From contig NW_019091536.1 of the NCBI RefSeq assembly GCF_001949145.1, positions 357,792 to 421,791 on the forward strand: a DNA stretch of 64,000 nt, in the 5' to 3' direction. Shown in pieces: positions 1 to 14,900 of the stretch (its first letter is position 1; each line of letters starts with the position of its first letter). The stretch comes from Acanthaster planci. Taxonomy: Eukaryota > Echinodermata > Asteroidea > Valvatida > Acanthasteridae. Below the pieces are notes generated by a model. That model was given only the letters and a program-made list of their open reading frames with translations, did no database searches and was not told where the DNA came from. Made by a program: the position numbers and the translations under genes.

Positions 1-115
1 ATCAAATTTATTTGATTTACCACATTAATAATGATGCCAGGGTAAGTGTTGCAGTTTGAAATGAGTTAACATACAACGATTACTTTCGAAAAATTACATT
101 TTACCATTTCAACAG

Positions 116-3100
116 TCATACAAAAGTTTGAAGCTGATCGAAAAGCAAATCTGCTCTACGATGCACCCTTCCCAAAACTTAGGAGGGTTGGAGGTGTTGG
201 AAGACAGGTTGCTTGCCCAACAAGCAGATCAGATGAAGGCGCTGCAAAAAGTGGTCAAGAATTGTCCCTGCAGAAAAGAGTTTAAGCAAGAGGTGAGCTC
301 AGACCATTTTGGTGAATTATTGGTCACTTGTTCAGGCAAGTTTTTATTGGTTCTTTCTGTGGGTGTCTTTTGGTTTGTTCTTTACCATGAATATGAATTT
401 ACTGCTTGTATCATTTTGTTCCTTTCTGTTTGCTTTCGCCGTAACTGTATTTGTTTTTATGGCATGAATAATGATTTTAATTTTTGGGCTTTTCATTTCT
501 AAAAACTTCTATAAACCAATTATAAAGCTTTGGTTAATACTAACGTGTGACTTCTTTTTAAACAAAGTTTTTGCTTCATACTCACTGAAGTTTTTCTCCT
601 CATCTTAACTCTGTTCTCGCACCTAATATGAAATTTGAGGTTTTAGAATATTTGTTTTGATATAGAGGCAAGAAAGTGTTAACACAAAGACCATTAAAGA
701 CCGACAGAAAATAACGTGGAAGTGAGTATTATATCGTACTTTTCAGAATTCTATACATATAATTCTGTTTAAGTCCTTGTACATGTATAAGTCTCTTTTT
801 AAAAGATCAACTGTACTGTAAACTTCAGAATTCTTGTTTCGATTTTGGTCCCTACTCATGGATTCTGTAATACTTAACTAAAGTTTCATTCGGTTATTAG
901 TTAGTAATAAGACATTCCATTGCATAGTTGTAATTGGATTTAATTCTAAACAGGGAACTAATTTTAAACAAACACACCATACACACTTCCATCTTTAACT
1001 ATCTTTTTAAATTTTCCCAGTAGTTATATGAAGACTCTGACAGAACTGGAGAAGGAAAACAGGCAACTTTCTCTGGATCTGCGACTAGCACGGTTAGTCT
1101 TGTAAACCCACACATACAAAAAATACTTGCTCACAAAAAATACTGCTTGGATCAAGATTCAAACTTTTTTATAATCCGCTTTTCATCCCACACACGTACA
1201 TATCCCACAAAGCCACCAAGGAAACACTTTTATTGGTTAGCCTGCTCAATGGCAACGAGTCAACTTTTGATGTCATCTTGGGCCCTGAATTAACACATTC
1301 TTATCAACTACATCACATCTGGTTTTCTTCTTTCAGTGAGTCTCTGGAAACGAGCAAGCAGGAGTGCTGGAGATTGCAGGGGTCTCTGCAAGATGCCTCT
1401 CTGAGGGAGACAGAGCTGACTGGTACCCTCAGGCAGCTACAGGACCAGCTCAAGATTGAGGTTGAGATGCAGGCCACGCTAGCCAAGAGGTTAGACAAAT
1501 TTTAAAAACAAACAAAGCAAGATGAAAAAACAATAGAAACATCTTTTCAAGTTTTGACCCAGCAGAGGAACACTTCATTCTACTTGCTAAGGAATTACAG
1601 AAGAAAGTTGTTTTTGACTGATGTTACAAGTCTGTCCAACTGAATCCAGAAAAAAGTCATTTGAGTTTAGTCCTATTAATTACCTTCACATCAGGCCGTA
1701 GTCACTTTCGTATGGACTTGCAAATTCTGGGGAAGGTTAGATTCAGTGCTCCTCAAGTCCCCTCGTTTCTCTGGATAAATATTTAATTCTTGAAATTTTT
1801 CTTGCCAATCTTGTAGATCTGAGGATCAAGAGGCAGAGATATTCAGGCTGAGAAGAGTCCTGGGGAAGCAGTCCATCAAGGAGGATGCATCAACCAACTC
1901 CTCCCAAGAGCAAAACACGAAGTAGGTTTCAACTTGTATTTCTGTAGTTCCAATTCCACAGAAAAATTGAATTCTAACTTCTACAGAGCATATAGTGCCC
2001 GGGCTCACCTGGAAAGCATTCATCTAATCTTTTTACCTCTTGTAAACATGAAAGCCTTTAAGAAAACCTACCTGAAAGAAAGTCTGATTATTCCATTTTC
2101 TCACCTGACAAACTGTGTTGACAAAAACCTTGCTTTTCTTCGAAGCTGTAAGATGTGTCACTATGAAGTGATAACATTCGAGATTTAAGCAGTAATGTTT
2201 TATTCACCTCAGCAAAAGATTCAGAAATGTGCATAAGTTGTCAATGGCGACATTTTGGATCTGATTTTGATTTATATCGCACCATATGCTTGGACCAAGT
2301 GGACTGAATGAGATGCTGACAGAATTCAGCCGTGAGATACAGGACCATCTTGAGAGCCATATGGAGAAAACACAACTCCAAAATGAGACAGACGACAGGA
2401 AAAAGGTACACTGTCTACTTCTCATTTACACCACTGCAGTTTATGGCACTGTGACCAATCACCCATCCTCACAACAGATGTTTCATGAACAAAGTCTCTC
2501 AGAAAAATCCTATACAGCTGCACGTTCAATAACAAATTTCACTGAATGGTAACCTTATGTGACTTATACATATTTTTTTGCTTCTATCACACATTTTCTG
2601 TCCTTTCTTGCATCGCTTCTTTCCTCATTGAAAATGCATTACATTACTTACGCATTGATCTGCTTATTGACTTTCCATTACTACCCTTTTGCAGAACAAC
2701 CGTCTGGCATACTTTTGCAAATGTTTGAAGGCTCAATGAGTTCTCTCGGACTTTCTCGCAAGTAACTATCTAAAACTTTCTGCCTTGGTGGTCTAACAAA
2801 ACTCCTTAGCTAGCTTAAGCTCAAGCCAGATTTCCTTTGACAGCAGCAGTTAAAAACTTTTCTATTAATTTAGCACACTGTTTCAACCTCTAGATCCAAG
2901 AACTGGAGTGGCGGTTGTCCAGCATGAATGCAAAGCTCTCCGTGGATGAGATAACTATCCAGTCACTAACTGATGACAATCGTAGACTGAGGACCATGGT
3001 CTACAAACTCAAAGAACGCATTGCAAACAACCAAATGTAAAATCATTTTTAAACGTTTAAAAGGGGAGGATGAAAAAATCCTCATCATATCAAATCTATC

Positions 3101-4235
3101 TTTGTAGGGACTTGGTTACTCTGGGTAATGCATGGTTAGATGTGGCAAGGAATGGGTTTTGGGAGTTGACAATATGAAAGTGGTCACTAGGTAAGGGTTC
3201 ACCTAAAGTATGGCTCAGCAAGTAGGTTAAGCTCAATCTACCTATCTGCCTTTGCAAAATTGGAATATTTCTGGGAACATTGCTTTATATGTTCCAGTTG
3301 GGAATACCTGATTTTCCCACTGAAATCAGCTCTTAGGAACAGTGGTCTTGGGACCGGCCCCTAGGCTGGGGGGGATCGAGGGGTTCGAACAACCCCCCCC
3401 CCACCCCCGCTCGCTTCTGAGTTTCGCTTGTTGGTTTGGGGTTTTTTTGTGTACCGAATATTTTAAATATAACGTAATATTTGGCATATGAGCCACGGCT
3501 TATATGTTGATTCTCAAGCTCAAGGTGACCCCAATTGTGCATATTAATGAATCAATCTATAGTCATATGTACCGTCAGGAAGTTCCAGCAAATATCCACA
3601 TTTCAGGTGTTTCAAAAGGTTCCAAATCAATGTATTTTTGTTAGTTTTTTTCAGTGTATAAGTCTTACATGCGACCTTTGGTTCGCGACAGACATGCAAC
3701 TTTTTTAATATTGTTTTCCAAAGCACATTGTGATAGGTCTTTGTATAAAAATGTGTTCACAGTGCCAAAGTCCCCCCCCCCTCTGGTCAGGCAATGGGCC
3801 TGTGGGATCAGCGTGTTCCTCATTGGAGCCCAGTGAATGCCCCCCAGGAACATGGGGTTCCCTAAAGGTACATGCCAGACAATGGAGAGTTGAGACACTG
3901 CCTTTAGTTACAAACTTTTGGTGAATGTGGACTGGGTACTGAACGTACACAAAACCTCTTCAAGAAATAATGTATTAAATGGTCCTTTATTCTTGTGTGC
4001 TCATTTTCCTTCAAGGTCCCATTTCAAAGACAGCAGAATGGATGCTGTGTATCAAGCCCTAGCCAGAGCCCAAGTGCGAGTCGTAGCAACGTCCATGGCA
4101 GATGGCACACAGACTATACTAACAGGAGCCAATGTTTTCAGCAACATGGCCATGACGGGCCTGGGTGCAAGGAGACTGGTTACAAGACATCCCATGGGAA
4201 GTGCAGGTAACAGTTTGGGAGATTCCTACGACTGA
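116..4235 (+). CDS. coiled-coil protein, 3' part of a multi-exon gene
   Basis: Eight exons join in one frame: 116-292, 666-721, 1021-1092, 1337-1489, 1817-1921, 2300-2405, 2894-3036 and 4016-4235 (TGA). This gives about 343 residues. The gene starts upstream of the window. Nearly all junctions have AG before and GT after, and the phases agree at every join. The product is rich in Glu, Gln, Leu, Lys and Arg with heptad-like runs such as LTELEKENRQLSLDLRLA and LRQLQDQLKIEVEMQ, so a long coiled coil is likely and a structural or centrosomal/cytoskeletal role is possible. The last exon is not coiled coil (MDAVYQALARAQVRVVATS then a Gly/Met/Arg-rich tail). I do not recognise the family. The exon at 2300 has a weak pyrimidine tract. 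The donor after 3036 (AAAT/GTAAAA) is also weak, and reading through it gives a stop at 3038-3040, so the last exon is the least certain part. Confidence 0.72.
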
Positions 4236-7200
4236 AAGTGAATGTGCAGACATGTTACTAAGTTAACTTTGCAATTGATTGGCCTTTGTACAAACACAGG
4301 CTGATCTTGAACAAAAGTGTCAGGAATTGTGAAAGTGGCAGATGCAGGCATCCTAATGACTAATATATTCAGTCCACTTGAATGATTTATTTACCTACAT
4401 ACATACATATAAAAACTAGGTCTTTGTGCACATTCTGTTGAAAATTGGTTAGGCACACAGATCAGGTGTATTGCTTTATTTTAATGAACACCCAATAGAG
4501 CACCTGAACACATGCTGCATCCAAATTACTTGCCAGGAATAGCATATGCACTGACTATAGTGGCTGCAGCCGTGTCTCACGGATACTTTACTTCTAACTT
4601 GGGCTAGTTGATTTAGACATGGCCATACCTTCCTCCAGCTCTCACTGGAAGTCACCACAGTGTCCTCTGTGGCGCAGTTCCAGGTTCAACATCCAAAAAC
4701 CTGGGGCTTATCTTCATAGAGTTGCTTTACACATAAATTTGTAAAGTACATAACATATTTGACAAAAACAGGTTACCAGCCAAATGTATACACTTTATTC
4801 TCTTGCAACTGGTTCCAAGCTGATTATTGCTCTAAAGTGATTTTTTTCTGTGTCACAATGCCATGGCATTAGGCCACAGTTAATACAAATGTTGCTAAGA
4901 TTTCCTACTGAAGAATGCAATATTCAATATAGATGTACTGCTAGAGAACAAAGAAACTTTTACAGAGTTGTAGCTACTAATGATCAATGATGACAACTTA
5001 AACTGACGAAATATTGACTTTCAATATTATTATTGCCAAATACCATTTTGGTCTGAAATAACCACTTGCTATATTTTTTAAGCCTGTTTCTGCTTTCAAA
5101 AAAAATCAAGGATAATGCATTTTATTAGATATGAGATGTAGTTTTTTGTGTCGGGGAAAAGTTCATTGTACACTGGTCATTTCACCCTTGACTGACATTT
5201 ATTTTGTAAACCCTGAAGTATACTCCGAGTTGTCCAAAGGCTTCCCAAAAACATTCACAAGGTTATCGAGTTGAGCTGAAACATACGTCATCCTGCTTAC
5301 CAGTGCAGATCTGTCTTATCAAGACAACATCGAGCTTGCCGGCAAGTGCCACAAGCAACCATATTATAAGATGCCTTATAAGAGTGTTTATAAGTATACC
5401 TCAGTGAGGGACAAAATGTCCAATAAAATGAAAGCGACGTTTCTTCTGTTAGCATTACAAAGACAAAGTGCCAACAGTTGTCTTGGGTGTGATGTCACTC
5501 CCTTCCCCCCGCGTGGCACTGCACTCAAGGGCTTTATTAGCCTGTGTATAAATGAGACAAATCAAGTTTGTATTGAAAAACATTTTATTGATCAAAAATA
5601 TAGTGACAAGCTCATTCGTCATGGAAATCAGAAAGGAAATTAGAAATAACGTGTACTGCACAGACTAATAAATATAAAAAGTTAGCGATTCAGTATCAAT
5701 TTCAGTGAACTGAAATGCATTCAATATAAATTATTTATTAAAACAATTATACTGTTATCATAATATTTCAAACATGTATGCTTAGAAGATTCCAACTGCA
5801 TTGGCAGGTAAATACAAATGTATATGAGTGGCTTTTGTTGATACTGTTGTATCTTAGTTTGACACAAATTGACAATGAAGGAAGCCGAGGTATTCAGCCA
5901 GTAAAGTTGTGGAATGGTTTGGTTTAAAGCATGTGTGTCTGGCAGACTTGCAGGCTATCCAAACAACTAGCCTCTCTCAGTGTGCCAGCGGGGCTTGCCT
6001 GCACATGCTGACCATAATAGGTACATATGAATCACCTGCTGTGTAGACAAAAGATAATGCTTTGTTGAATATTTTGCTTGCCAGATGTACGTACATGTAG
6101 ATGCAAGATCAGCTCAGGTGTAACTTGTTTGTCAGCATTCTGCTGATTCGCAAATCATTTAAAAGCAGCTTGGAAGATTTCTTCTGCTCCTCCTTATTCT
6201 TAACCCCAAAACCCTGAGAGGTTTATACAAAAAATCTTATTAAACTTGAAGGATTGTTAGCTGTTTGGACAAAGCCCGCCCACATCTGAATTCCTCATCT
6301 TCTACCGCCCTTGTAACAAACAATTTGCTGAAACAACGCAGCGAGTGTGTGTCTTGAGAATTTTGTCATGACACTGACTTTAGACTTGTAATTTAGTCAA
6401 TCATGGGCCAGTCTAAATCGGAGAATAGTAAGTCCAGCCACAAGCAACACTGATGAAATATTTCTATCATAGCTAGGCACCACAGGATATTGCAAGCAAC
6501 TGGATTTCAAGCTAAAATAAATTTCCTTTTCACCTTTCACAATTATAGATGTAGTATATCCCTTTATATCCCTGGGCTAAGGAGTTCCAATATATATCTC
6601 TACACGTTTTCATTAGGTGTATCACTTTGACTTGCATTAGCACAAGAACCCTCTATCAGCACACCTGTGTATTTGATGAGTTGTGGGATGAAAACCAACT
6701 CCCTGTTTTAAAAAACTTTTGATGTGCAATAAACAAAATAATATATCATCCACATAATTTACATGTATATATTTAAGTCCATTTTAAACGGAGTAATATC
6801 TTGCTTCTTAAATCTCATGTCGATCTTATTTTACAAAGGGGCTGAAAAGTGTAGTTTTCAAGTTCAGAGGTAGCATTAAGCCAGCTTGAAGAAAGCTTGT
6901 AATTAAATGTGGCTTTTTGGGATTTTCAGCAGCATTGAAATTCGTGGCTTGCTCCAGGTATTAAAGCATATGGTGTTGCAACATTCTCAGAGTGGCCCAA
7001 GTATATTTCTTGTGTATTAAGCCTAACCTGTGCAGTTTTACAAAACAGGGCTTCAACCACTAATATTGAAAAATGCACCCTTCTGAATGAACTCAAAGTC
7101 AGAACACCAAACTTCATGTAAAATAATACTGACTGCCTCGTACGCTCCAGAAGCCATCTCTATATTGCAAAGTTAGGTACTGGATTTTGGAGAGTATTCA

Positions 7201-8918
7201 TTTGGGAAGTGTCCATTTTAGATCATGCTCTCCAAGTCCACTTCATTTATTGTACACTATGAAATGGGAAAGGAGCCAGACTATTTTGCTTGAACTACAT
7301 TGAAAAACATTTTTGCCTTTGCCAATAAAGGTAACGTGATTTTTATTAATAAGGTGGAATAAAAAAATTAAACAGCGCTAGTGTGCTACAATCTGCCCTA
7401 CTGCATTATCCTCCAAACATGTTAAGTTTTAGAAGTTCGAATTTTTTACATTTGCTTTCAATTCAAGATGGCTGACGCATGAACCCCAAAGGGTTGGTTT
7501 CGGGTTTGGATCAGGACTGGTTAGCCAATGACATCTGACATAAACCCACTTTAAGCTAGGGATATCAACCATGCACTCACTGAAAAAGGCAATGATTCAT
7601 GCAAGTAAATCTTTGCAACATACAAAATTAAAAGTTTTTGAAATGAACTGTACCATCCAATCAGACAACCAGTTGTCACTGCTGGGTACATACATTTCTT
7701 CAGCCAGGGAGGTGTCAGATGAACATGTTAACATAAATATAAATGACCAAACTGTTGGCCCCAAATAAATAAGAAGTACAAACAAAAGTAAAACAAAAAA
7801 TGTGAGAACTTTTTCGTGAACATTTTAAAAAATTCAATCAAGCAAAAATAGCACCATTTCGTTTGTCGGTGTTTGATGTTGTAACCAAAGTGGATTACAT
7901 TTATATGCCTCTAACGGGTTCCTCCACAGACCCTAGGAAGGCACCTTGACGAAAAAAAACCAAAGCTTGTTTTTCTTACTGTCCGATTAAAATAAAATTT
8001 CCCATTAAAGAAAGCATTTAGCATTCAAGTTTCTAAGCAAACTAACTGCACCTCTAAAAATGGCAAAGTGCCAAAAATTTTATTAGAATGGTAAGGTAAC
8101 AGATTAAAGTTGCAAGTTATTCAAAGGCCGGAAAGCTCTCACATGCCTGAATGAACAAATTTGTAAGTTATAGTACTGGGAAAATATATCTTGACAAAAT
8201 TACTACTCTACTTCTGTCCACCAAATGGAAGACTGATAAATGGCTGGGAAATTTCAGAGAATTCAAGTACAGACCACTTGAACTTCCTCACATCTGAAAG
8301 AGGCTCTCCACGCCAACCATCACTGTTTGTCAACCACTATTTCTGCCCGCTATCTGGGATACATATTGTGCACAGGTCACCCTGGAGAATTGACCACTGG
8401 TCACCAAATAGTGGCTGCATGAACCACCTCTAATGTCCACATTCTACGACAATATTAAACGATGTGCCCTTAAGCTGAGGAGTTCTCTTGCTACCAACTC
8501 ACCAAGCTGATGGTTACTTTTCCCTGGGTGGACTCTAGTGAAAACACCCTGGGGAAACTTTTCCAGAAATTTTCACAAGCCATCCTCTGCCAGCGTGATT
8601 GGTCTGCAGCTGTCCACGTACATCTGCTCGCGCGAAGGTCACATTGTGCAGTTATAGAAAATAAGGTAGCCCCAATGTAGTTTCTTAGGCTGGCCAGCAT
8701 ATTGTTCTTCAACATGTTCAAGCACTACATTTCTCCTCGTGTTTATTTTTGGATGAGAGAGTACAGGAAACTTCTCGGTCAATGATTCAGGGACAAACAG
8801 AGGCAAGATTTTGCCATTGGAATTATTACCACTGTTTTGACAAACCTGCAAACATGCAAGTCGGAGGCAAATTTAGTATCTTATGGGGGGAAGGGTTTTT
8901 CGGAAAATGACTCACAAC
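4236..8918. other. intergenic region between two convergent genes
   Basis: No coding exon could be supported in these 4.7 kb. The region lies between the 3' end of the coiled-coil gene (plus strand) and the 3' end of the transporter gene (minus strand), so it should hold both 3' UTRs. AATAAA poly(A) signals on the plus strand occur at 5422-5427 and 5667-5672. TTTATT at 8742-8747 would be a minus-strand AATAAA about 170 bases past the transporter stop. Only short AT-rich open frames are present, with no homology that I recognise. A short run of CATA repeats lies near 4400. Confidence 0.6.
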
Positions 8919-11900
8919 TCAGCAAGATTGTGAGCCATAGAAGAGCGTCTCTCTCTCATCATCACTGCCGGGATCTACCTCACTGGTCTCGTACTTCAAG
9001 TAGATGGTCTCCTCGCTCAGGATGGGCTCGCTAGGCATGAGACAGGCTGTCACGGTGTACAGGACAGAGGCCAGTAAGTAGAAGATGGGCACGACGATGG
9101 CTAGGGCCACGCCCACTCCCTGGTCACAGTCGTGCCAGGAGAGACGAAAGGCAATGATGCCCGGAATCTGAGGAAATACAGGGGAAAGCAACCAGAGTAC
9201 TGTGATAATAAGGGAACCAGGTTGGCACGCTGGTACTTGCCTCACCTTCCACCTCTGCTAAAATTCTCAAATTTTGAGGGTTTTCACACTTACCAAGATC
9301 GGACCCACTGCACCACCGATTATGTTACTGATGGCAATGTATGCAGCCAAAGCTTGCGATCTCAAACTTTCTGCAAATAAATCCTGTGGAGAAAAATTAC
9401 ACAAACTCCCTGCTAGTCTCACATACTGCTGAACTTCAATGAGTAAAAGCCCAATATGCAAAACTAGACAACTCTGTGGAAGCATTGGCAGACTTGATAA
9501 ATCCACATTTATGTTCTCTGGCTGTGTTCCGTGAGCGGATGTGATTTATTTGGCGGCTGCCTGAGGCCTCTGTACAGGCCTCCAGCTCAACCAAATTGTA
9601 CTTCAGTCTCTTCACTGTGCAGCACATTTGAGCATAAACTGTAGCAAATATACCCTTAATAAACAAATAGATTAACCCTGACCCCCTAGGGACCAGTGAA
9701 ATGCTGCATCAACTTGTCGGGTTCAAAATGGTTAGGATTAATACTTATACTTTTATTACGTTTTGGTAGAGTGTCTTCAGACAGGCAAGCCTTTAACACA
9801 GTACACCTACTACGACTTCAAGTTGGAAGCTTAACATTTTCCCTCAAATAACAACAAATTCCAGCAAAGGTCTATTTAAATGAAAAGTAAACACAAAATA
9901 CTTTCAGAGGGAAGAACGACTGTCAGCTCTGTGACTATTCTACTGTGATTATTAGGCCAATTCTGTGACTATTCTACAAATGCCACATTTTTGCTCAGAA
10001 CTTTGCACAGTTTTTTCCTTGGGGCTGTCATAGGCACATTCTGTGCTGGTTTACTAACAGACTTTGAGGGCCTACCTGGACGGTGCTAGCAGCAGGCCCG
10101 GGGGCAATCTCGGCCGTGAGGCAGGCCAGGAATAAGAGGCCAAAGGAGCACGCCGAGGAACGCAACAACAGCGTGCCTACTATGAAAGGAGCCGCGGCTA
10201 GCTGGCTGGCCGCTATCAAGTAGGCCTTGTACTGCTTTCTGTGTCTGGATATCCTGAATTGTGAAAGAAGGGACCATCATTTAGAGTTAGTCAAGGCCTC
10301 TGCTCATGAGACGCCATCAAAATCAAGAACAATCCTTGCAGCTGTTTATGAATGGTCAATCAATCTGTGTACGCTGAGTCAATTCAAATAACCTCCCATA
10401 TTCGGTTGTATAAATCTCCCACAAAACCAGAAACAAAAAATACATGTTCAACAAAAAAAATTTTAAAAAGAAGAAATTGGAAGACAGGTGTTTTTATGGT
10501 CATAGGTAGGTGCACTCAGCTGCCTTTGCAACAGTAATTAAAACTGACCACAATCCTAAAATAAAGCCAATGACAAGTTGAAAACGAAAAAAAAACAAAA
10601 CAAAGCACTTCATACGTATTTGTGGCTACAAGTAGGTGTGTTGTTAACCTTAATCATCCTATTTTTATAGCTTAAAATGAATTGTGAAAGCAAAAAGGAA
10701 ACAGGTCATCTCTAAAACTGACCACTCCAGCAACCTACTGTATTTTTTCCTTAAAGATAATGACAGGCCAGCATCTCTAACTCTATCATCAGGGAAGAAT
10801 CTTTCACATTCACCCTTTCTTGATGAGTCTTCCCTCTTTACCTATGGGCTAAGACTCCACCTATGAGACAGCCTGCGCCTCCCCCGCACAGAACCACGAG
10901 GGCGACATTCACGCCGTACTCCTCCGAGGGGATCCGCAGCACCTTGGCATAGAATGTGGGTAGCCACGCCCACAGGGTGTACATGGAGATGTACCGGGCC
11001 GAGGAGGCAGAACACAGGACCACATAGGGCTTATTGCTGATAAGCCTATAAGCAGTTTCCTTCAAAAATGGAAAGAAGACAGCGACTTTACTCTTCAAAT
11101 GTTTGTTTTTTCCTCTCTGGCTGCCAGCATGTGTGCATTGAGCACATTATCAATGGGAAATGTTAACATTTTGGGCCAACCTCTACTTAAAAAGTGGGCA
11201 TTTTGTGAGAACAGTATTTTTGCTTTCCGTAAAAATTGGAGTGAAAATGACCACAAGACAAATGAAAAACTCCGGAAGGTTTGGCACCATAGAAAACTAA
11301 CATGTATAGCAATGACACTGGAGATAACCCCTTGGCTCTTTTGGGATTGAACAGATGTCAAATTGAATGAGAACAAGCTCATGGGATCTGTACGAGGGTA
11401 AAGATGAAGACTTTTTGTAACCTCGCTATGATAATCCCTGGGGCCAACGTACCGCATAGATGCAATAAAAGTTAAGGACGCGCACACGAAACATTCGTTT
11501 GAAATTGAGGACATGATTCCAATCAGGGCCGGCCTCAGCCGGAAAACATGTACAAAACTAATAGGAACAGCTGCAAAACAGCGGTTATACCCTTATCCAG
11601 TACACTGCGGGGACATGTGCATGCGTGATATACAAAACCAGCTGATGTGATGTCTAACAGTGAGTGTGACATGCATTATTGTAACCCTGTCACACGATTG
11701 TTCCCAGCAAATGAAAATGACAGTCTTGAAAGACATACTGTAGGTATGATGCATAAGGGAGTGCAGATACACATGTATAGGTTGTTAGCACACCTGCAGG
11801 ATATAGGACAATGATGCGGTTTGAGCGTCAGCCCAGCTTTGGTCTTCGTCAACGAGGGAAATCCATAAAACAGTTTGGAGACCCAATGAATGTCAGGCAT

Positions 11901-14900
11901 GTTTGGAGAGGTTCTGGTCATATTAAGGAATTCTTGATGACAATTTATGAAGAGAAAGTGGTTTTGTCAGGCAAAAAAAATCTGGGACGAATAGATTTTG
12001 GGCTTTTCCACTTCTCTGGACAATCACTGATGGTGTGATTTATCGCCAATGCTAGTCTGAACTGTCTGCTTACCTTTAAGGTGTAAGTGTCTCGACTATT
12101 CAGTAGTGAATTGTAGGAGTCGTCGAGCGGCTCTCGCAGGAACATCAGAATGAGCAGAAAAAGTAGACTGCCGGCAATAGCCAGACAGTAGAAGACCCAA
12201 CGCCAACAAAGGTAGGAGTTGACCAGGCCGAGCAGGTAGGCAACAGCAACTCCTGTCAATGTTTTGAACAATTGGAGCTTTTTCTTTCAGTTTCACATGA
12301 TAACACCGTGGAACCTGCTCACCAAAATAAGAATTGGTCGCATGCTCTCTGCGGGGTGTTTCCAAAATGAGAACAACAGCATGTGCAATGGCACATATTA
12401 AGACTGGTCTATTCCAGCTCAAAACACATGCTCTTAAAAATGGCACTCTAAATTTTTCAAACCACTGAAGTTTTCCGACAGTACCTAAATAAATGACAAT
12501 CAACAGTTTGTGGGAGAAACTGATTGGGCCATACAAACTTAAACCTACTTCACAGAGGCTCCCAATATCACCACTCGGACTAACTTAGCCATAAGCAGGT
12601 CACTATGTCTGCTGAACATTTATCTGTGCCTTTTAATGAACTCTGCCAATGCTCGGGATGAGCACGGTCAAGTTTGTTGAATGCATCTAGTGTGGACCTG
12701 GGAACATAGCAGGTCCACACACTGTAGATTGTGTGACCCAATTTGTGGACTGAGCTAGGTCCACACAAGGTTTCTCCTCTCTGCAGAACAGCGTTAAAGG
12801 CAATTTGGGGGTAGGGTTCTTTGTAGCAATATGAATGGGAATAGTCTATAAGAGTTGCCCTAACTACGAAGAAATGAAGGAAAGTACACATGTGAATGTA
12901 AACAATGAGGTTTATCTGTGAGTGGGACCCTCCCGGTAATGAGCTAACTGTTGCTTGTTCCTTACCGAAATTTGTGGCAAAGTAGTAGAAAGACAAGGCT
13001 TTGGCTCGGTTCATGGCAAGAAAGTAATCCGAGATGAGGGAATAGGCAGCGGGGCTACAGGCAGCCTGACGGGCAAGATGACAAAGAACAGGAAAACTCA
13101 CACACGGATTCCAACACAAGACAGAAACAAAACCCCCCAAACCCCAACAAAAACAGGGGGTACACTTTCATTACACACTATGCACTTATTAAACAGGTTC
13201 CCCAGATAAGCCAATGTTGACATTAAGTTGAACTGTAACAGACAGGCGGTTAACATTTCATCCCAGAAATGCTGTCAAACAAAACCATGAAACCAATGAG
13301 TGATTCCCAAGATGAGCATAAAAATGAAATCTGTAACTGGTTCAAGACATAAACGAATATATTTATTCATTAACAATGCCATTTGAGATTAAAACATAAC
13401 CAATTTGTACTAAAAAGCAGCGAGAAGAATGACAGCAGCAGCAGTAGCTGCTGCAGCAGCAACTAGCCCCACAATTAGCAAAAGGACACCTTCAGAGAAG
13501 GAGGTTCAAGTGCTTCAAAGAGGTTGCACGCTACTACGGCAACAACGAAGGCCAATGCATAATCTAGTATTTGGTGCAAAAGTAAAGACGAAATCATGTG
13601 CACATGCGAATGTGCAACCTCAGGGCCAATATTCACTTTCAGAATTTGGCAACGGTTGAGCATATTCTATCATCGACAAATTTTGTCACGAACGCTCCGT
13701 GACATCAAAGTTCACATTCACATTAGCTTTCGAACATTAAAGGAAGAGCCAATATACGCTGTAAAGACTGTACATAAACCCTATTTTTTAGGTTTTCTTT
13801 CAAGTCCTAAATTTATGCTGGAACCACAGTTGGCAAGATTGCGCGAAGAAAAGAATATCAGCAATCACAGTCTGAATTTGCTTCCCTTACCTCCCCAAAG
13901 CCAACACCTAGTCTAGCCAGCCACAGCACCAAGAAACGATCGCTGACTGCAGTAACCACCGCCATGGCCACCAGGAATAACTGACCCACAGCCAGCACCA
14001 GAACCCTGGAGCCAGTGCTGGCCGCCCGGGCCAACGGGATCCCGGCCACAAAGTAGACAGAGGTGAAAGTCACGCCAGTCAGTATACCTTGCTGTCCTCA
14101 TGGAACACCAGAAGGAAACAAACAGCACACAAACAGAAACAAGTCACGAAGCGGACAAACAGTTGAGGGTAGGAACGGAACTTCTGTCAACCATCATATT
14201 GACATGGGTAATTTCAGTATTCAGAAAGCGTACGCTCAAAATAAAGTGCGTGATACGTGTAGGTCATTCCACAACATCGACACATGTGAGGTGTGCCCTA
14301 TCGTCACAGCCCTATGCACCGACTCACATGCATTTGCACTAAATATGTTTGAACTGATGTGACATTAGGCACTTTGTTCTTGAATAACCTTGCCTTTCTG
14401 AAATGCCCGACCGCCTCATCTTTGGTCATGTAAAATGTACTCGTAAAGCAGCGTTCGAGGGGAACACAATGGAGAAGCATGGTTGTAGAGTTCAGTGTAT
14501 CAAATGGGGAGAAACCATCTACCGTACCAGTGGACCAACCTGTGCCTACGTTAGTGTACAAATATTACTTGACCATGACTATGCATACCAGACTGAAGCA
14601 AGGCGGGAAATTAGCAGAATACATGTACTTCACTCAGTCCACGTTTTGGAGGTGGCATCAATGCAAAAAAAAATCCAACAAACTTGAAAAGGTGAGGGAA
14701 GATTTCGGAAGTGTCCCTACCAGAGCATCACTGAACTCAATGCAGCCTGCGGAGGCGTGGCAGTCACTCTGGGCTGAGACAGGGGTGGAATACAATGATT
14801 TGTTGTCTCTGTCTTGGCAGACATAAGTGTGGTTCTGGTAGCATCTCATACCTAACAGGCAAAAGTTAAAAACAGACTTCCATACAATGCAAATTCTGGT

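Noticed and set aside
12096-12580. Minus-strand frames of 146 codons and neighbours around transporter exon 4
   Set aside because: They are shifted frames or intron sequence beside the real exon at 12252-12074.
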